Assembly (NCBI GenBank): GCA_037954665.1
Contig: JBBMOL010000139.1
Span: 476,232-540,231 of the forward strand
Reading direction: 5' to 3'
DNA from: Laguncularia racemosa
Taxonomy: Eukaryota > Streptophyta > Magnoliopsida > Myrtales > Combretaceae
DNA: 64,000 nt
Below, in pieces: positions 59,641 to 64,000 of this stretch (position 1 is its first letter; every line of letters begins with the position of its first letter). Made by a program: the position numbers and the translations under genes. The notes under the pieces are model-generated. The model saw only the letters and a list, made by a program, of their open reading frames with translations. It did not search any database and was not told where the DNA came from.

Positions 59641-59739
59641 ACTATAGGTACCACTTTCATCTGGGCTTCCTCACTAGATTCAATAGATATAATTGCTAGT
59701 ACATTCCTTCCCCACATCTCATAAGTGAGTAATTTAGTG

Positions 59740-60130
59740 GGTCTCTACACTTCTAATTTATACTCAAAGTACTCTTCCCTTGGTATATTGAATTGCACCA
59801 CTATGTTGTGACAGTAAATGGTAGCATGGTACTTTGACAACCAATTGACACCTAAAATAATGTCAATCGCTACCATCTCCAATATTAGGAGATCTGTTGG
59901 CATCACCCTATCTTGTATCTCTATTCCTACTCCCCTACATATCCTACTTATCTTACCTCAAACTCCTAAAGGAGTACTAACAGCTAGGCAATCATTCATG
60001 CGTTCAACAATCAATGTACATGCACATACAAAATTCTTCAATACACAGGATACTAATGCACTAATATCCAACAATACATAAGCATTGTAGGAGTGTACTG
60101 GAAGCATACCTACAATGTTATCTATGTCAA
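59740..60130 (-). pseudogene. protease of the Tekay-like element
   Basis: Minus strand: NAYVLLDISALVSCVLKNFV at the place of the 'LVDTGASHSF' active site, so D-T-G has become D-I-S; then ILGVNWLSKYHATIYCHNIV, the second hallmark of gypsy proteases, and VQFNIPREEYFEY. One stop after STPLGV. The plus-strand ORF 59818-60081 is a shadow. Confidence 0.78.
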
Positions 60131-60249
60131 GGATGTCTTGCTATTGCTGCTACTACTGTTGTTGTATAGCAAATACCCTGGTAGGAACTCATTATCTAGG
60201 ACCCTAAATCTATGGTCTACCACTTTGTCCCCTTATTAGGGGTTTGGTT

Positions 60250-61376
60250 GCCTATTAAGCTAGGTTCGCTTAATTTCTTACTTGTCCCTAAAGATAGTTA
60301 ACTACTTTGTGTCCCCTCTGCTCATACATATGATAGAAAATTAGGGGGACTAACTTTTTGGTGCAATGCCTTTTAATGTGTCCAATCTGCCTACAAGAGA
60401 AGCATGCCCTATCTGGTCATTTGCACTCTCTTAGTCCATGAGGCCCATAGCATTTGGTATATTTGACATGGCCTACTACAAGAAGTACTAAAGGCAATTG
60501 TCTAATCTGTAGAGGAGAGGCTACAACACTTTATGTCCTGCTCTAATGTATATGATGTCTCTTACCTTTATTTTGCCCCATTCCACTTAAGGTAGGTCTT
60601 TTTCCTAGAGTAATTGCTACTCCGTGGCTCCTCTGTTCCTTTATAATTTTTCTGCTTTACTTAAGGTACTTAGCCTTATCAACCATTTCAGCATAAGTAT
60701 TCAGCTGAAAGGCCCCAACCGCAAGTTGAAGGTCTAAATCCAAGCTTCTCAGAAATCTTTTGGCCCGGGACCTATCATCATTATGGACGTTTTCAGGAAG
60801 GAGTTGGATTAGGTGATTCAATTCCACCTCATATTCTTCCACCATTATATCCCTTTGTTCACAATTATAGTACTCATTTTCCATTTTATCCCTAGAGCTG
60901 TTGAGGAAATCTTTGATAGAACAATTCTCTAAATACTGCCTAGCTCTTACATTCTCCTACAAGTTTGGGAACTAAAGCCCACCATTTTGCTACAATTCCC
61001 TTTAGCATGAATGCAGCAAAATTGACTTTCCTATCTTCTGGTATATAAAAGACAACAAATGTCTTCTCAATTTCCTATACCTAATCCTTAGCCTTAATGG
61101 GTCATCCACTTTGGGGTTAAACTCTTTAGCCATTCTAATGAACGTATCAAAGCCGATGGATTCATTGACATTCCTATGTTGTGGAACATTGGGGGCTTAG
61201 TGTTGTTGTGTTAATAGTCCCACCAAGTGATTCATAATATGTAATAGCTAGACTATCTCTTTAGTCATCTGACCCCTTTCCCTTTGTGGCTGTTGATTTT
61301 AGATTTCTTCCTCATTAAGGTTGCCACATCCAACTCCCTTTCTAACTCCTAACCTGGTGATTCTTCTTAAAGGCAT
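60250..61376 (-). pseudogene. gag: gag of the Tekay-like element with CCHC zinc knuckle
   Basis: ATG at 61376 on the minus strand (MPLRRITRLGVRKGVG). Capsid part: FIRMAKEFNPKVDDPLRL, then across frames NFAAFMLKGIVAKWWALVPK, and the intact 75-codon stretch 60884-60657 with MVEEYEVELNHLIQLLPENV, RAKRFLRSLDLDLQLAVGAF. The knuckle CFSCRQIGHIKRHC at 60404-60363 is a perfect C-x2-C-x4-H-x4-C. Frameshifts separate the pieces. It forms the capsid and binds RNA in live relatives. Confidence 0.88.
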
Positions 61377-61879
61377 TTTGTTTAAGAAGAGACAGTCGGA
61401 TCTACTTAAGTTAACATTAATCAAGGTTAGTGATAGTATATATGTATATACACATATACCACTACGCATAATGTATACTCATATATATAACTTAGTAGTT
61501 AGAATAAATAAAAAAATAGCAATACAATAAAATAAATTACTGAATAAATAACATCTCATATTTTTGTACTCTCTTCATATCTTACCATCTTACATATCAA
61601 ATACTTAATTTCTCTAAATATCATATCTTATGCTTTACTATTTGAAACTTATGTCTATTAATCATCACTTAATTCTAAGGATCATATCTAAGGATCATTA
61701 CCTAAGCTCCTCAAGATTAACAACCTATTCTCTATAAATCAAAACCTAATTACCTAAAGATCATCGACCTGTTCTCTATAGATCCCAACTTAAGTTCCTA
61801 AAAATTATAAACCAATTCTCTATAGATCCAAACTTAAGTCCCTAAAGATCATAAAATCGCACTCAGATTCCATCTAAAT
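61377..61879 (-). other. leader and primer binding site of the Tekay-like element
   Basis: Minus strand TGGAATCTGAGT (61872-61861) lies eight bases from the LTR and resembles the common plant PBS TGGTATCAGAGC (nine of twelve). The rest is non-coding leader with a few repeats of CTATAGATCC-type text. ORF 61321-61530 on the plus strand is not supported. Confidence 0.6.
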
Positions 61880-63144
61880 TGTAATTCCTTAGAACTTGGG
61901 CTGCGTTATTGCTCGTCACATATCCTTATCACATAAGAACACAATAATGCTTTAAAACTACTCTAATACTGTGCAATTCAACAATTTCTATAAATTACCA
62001 TTCATTATCTACAATAACACCATCATGATATAAAAACATTTTAATCCATCCTTTAAACCCTAAAACAAATTTGACATAAATCCATATTCAACATCTAATG
62101 TAGCAGAATTCTATAAAACTCTAAATTAATATTCTCCAAATACTACTAACTATTACATCCCAATAATAGAATTCTTTCAGAATTCTAATTGCTATAGTAA
62201 TAATGATAACCATCTTCTTCCTCTCTTTGTGGTTTACCTAATCCCATGTTATCTTCTAGGTTTATTATCTCCCTTAATACCTACATGTAAAAGAAAAAAA
62301 TTTCCTTAAGAGTGAGCTAATGCCTAATTTGTATAATACACCTACACATGCATGAACAAATATGAACATATTTCACAAACATTATGCATTAACTAAGTAA
62401 TAACCGGGTACTTATGACCCACTTAACACACTTAAAAATATTGGAACTTGAATTGGTGATAAGAACTATCATTAAAGGTCCTACACCTATGATCCCTTAA
62501 ACACTTACACTTAGTGATGGGAACTACCATTACGGGCCCCACACCCATGATCACTTAAACACTTAAACTTGGTGATGAGAACTACCGCTATAGTCCCCAC
62601 ACCCATGATCACTTAAATACTTAAATTTTGAACTAACCCAAATCATTTCCAAGTACAACTCCACTAAGGACAACACCATACAAGGATAATTGGGGTGCTC
62701 CCTAAGGATCTACCACTTAGGGCCCTTAGGCTGAGCCAAGCACATATAGCATACACTTAAACACTTAACCAATTAATTACTTAATCTATTCCAATAATAT
62801 ATTCTAACTTAAGCAAATACAAGAAGCATATAAGTTACACGTACCTTGAATCCTAGCCTCAAGCAAGTTTAGTCTTGAACTTAAGCTAAGTTGGAATCTA
62901 TACAACATCAATAAGTCCTTCTTAGTACTAATCTAAGATTAATATAATCTCTTAACTCTCTTAATCTACTAAATTTTTTAAGGTTTTACTAGTTATTTAG
63001 GTTATGTGAAAATTAGCTTAATTAGAAGTTAAATAAGTATATAATTAGGTTATGTTTCACTCAACACGGCTATATTGGAGGTTATGTAACTTAATACGAG
63101 GCGATATATGGTCGTGTCAAAGGTTATGTACCTTTCAATGTAGG

Positions 63145-63197
<53 letters not shown>

Positions 63198-63994
63198 GGG
63201 TGAGACACGAATGTGTTGGGAGGCCATGTTCCTTTCTATAAGGTTTGACACGAGCAGGACATGACCGTGTCAGGAGGCCGTATATCTCTTAATACGTTTG
63301 GGTTTAACACGGTTGAGATACGGTCGTATTGGGAGGTCGTGTATCTTTCTGTAAGTTTTGGGTTCAACACAGGCATGATACGGCCATTTGGGAGGCTATG
63401 TATATCTCTGTGCAATCTGGGTTTAACACGGTCGAAACAAAAACATGTTGGGATGCCATGTATCTCTTAATATAGTTTCGTGAACCTTAATTCCTCTACA
63501 TTAATTTATCCTAATTTTGATTCCTTTTGTTCCTAATTTTAATTTATTCCTAAAACATGTATTTTCAAATCAAATTGCATGGATTAGAATACATACTTCA
63601 AAATTTCTGCAAATCGTATCATTGATCGATTGATTTTGGTACTTGTTACGTTCTGTCCTTAATTTGGATCCCAATTGAAATGGTGACGGAAATCGATTAA
63701 ATTCTCAATCCCACAAGCACATAAATCATTAAATCGATAAGCCTCTTTACTTGGTTTCCTCTTAATCATCTTTGTGGCTTGCTAAGTCCTCTTGTGTATT
63801 AAAGAACATTTTTTGTTCCTTCTGTCTTGTTATTGTGAGGAGGTGAAAAAGAGGAGAGCTAGGTCAACATAAAGTATTTATACTCTAACCATAAAAAGAC
63901 CCATTTGCCTTCCAAATTTTATGAAATCCCAATCATGACCTTAGTTTTATGTTACAATATATTTTAAATAATTCTTAAAAATTCGGGTATTACA
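61880..63994 (-). repeat. 5' LTR of the Tekay-like element
   Basis: Collinear with 51632-53728; starts TGTAATACCCGAATTTTTAA on the minus strand at 63994. A (TA)n run at 63151-63191 is present only in this copy; the same site in the other LTR is an AATTTTTTTT tract. The minisatellite block is at 63080-63480. Substitutions between the two LTRs are frequent, so the insertion is not young. ORF 63261-63470 is a repeat translation. Confidence 0.88.
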
Positions 63995-64000
63995 CCTTTA

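Larger units (their letters stand above)
51632..63994 (-). mobile_element. Tekay-like chromovirus (Ty3/gypsy), minus strand, disrupted
   Basis: LTRs 51632-53728 and 61880-63994 are collinear direct repeats. On the minus strand: PBS, gag with a CCHC knuckle, protease, RT, RNase H, integrase with traces of a chromodomain end, PPT, LTR. The integrase and LTR style (start TGTMATACCC, GCTCACTC box) point to the Tekay/Del clade; this is by recall, not by tree. The integrase is split by a nested solo LTR (54554-57842). Without that, the element is about 9.1 kb. All domains carry stops or frameshifts. Confidence 0.9.

Noticed and set aside
63990..64000. target duplication for the Tekay-like element
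   Set aside because: Flanks are CCCCC (before 51632) and CCTTT (after 63994); the match is too weak to claim and the window ends here.

Overview
This window is a gene-poor, repeat-rich stretch of a flowering-plant nuclear genome. It is AT-rich, almost every long ORF belongs to a plant LTR retrotransposon, and several diagnostic plant lineages are present: Tat and Athila Ty3/gypsy, Tekay-like chromovirus, SIRE-like Ty1/copia, and a CACTA DNA transposon. I cannot name the species. I see no intact cellular gene, no tRNA or rRNA gene and no CRISPR array. Boundaries come from reading direct repeats, PBS/PPT motifs, TIRs and translated motifs by eye; percentages and database names were not computed.

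Layout. (1) 1-13204, plus strand: a Tat-lineage gypsy element with a truncated 5' LTR (1-1389), decayed gag, protease, RT, RNase H, a second archaeal-type RNase H and integrase, then a striking array of two alternating ~43/46-bp units (9476-10690), and a complete 3' LTR (11047-13204) carrying a TATA box and a tRNA-like block. It is inserted inside the LTR of (2) an older, minus-strand copia element (13205-19176) that has lost most of its coding region. (3) 19177-31099: mostly unclassified AT-rich DNA with a G23 run, a fold-back element, a probable Tekay-type LTR end, a dense cluster of TTGACTTAAGTCAA-like words, and a GC-richer island of unknown origin. (4) 31100-31557: a fragment of a small LTR element with a gag start. 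(5) 31977-38294, plus strand: an Athila-lineage element with gag and protease only. (6) 38712-46636: a CACTA transposon that has captured pieces of host genes on its minus strand: an LRR exon and a kinase exon of a receptor-like kinase, then several exons of a PP2A B55 regulatory subunit. (7) 47985-49743: a plus-strand solo LTR. (8) 51632-63994, minus strand: a Tekay-like chromovirus of the same LTR family, whose integrase is split by a 3.3-kb solo LTR (54554-57842) with a perfect 5-bp target duplication.

The elements do not work together as a pathway; they record successive insertions. Relative order is readable from nesting: copia before Tat, Tekay-like before the solo LTR inside it. Every coding region examined has stops, frameshifts, deletions or a changed catalytic residue, so none of these copies looks autonomous. 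The most noteworthy item is the CACTA element with chimeric host exons in one orientation.
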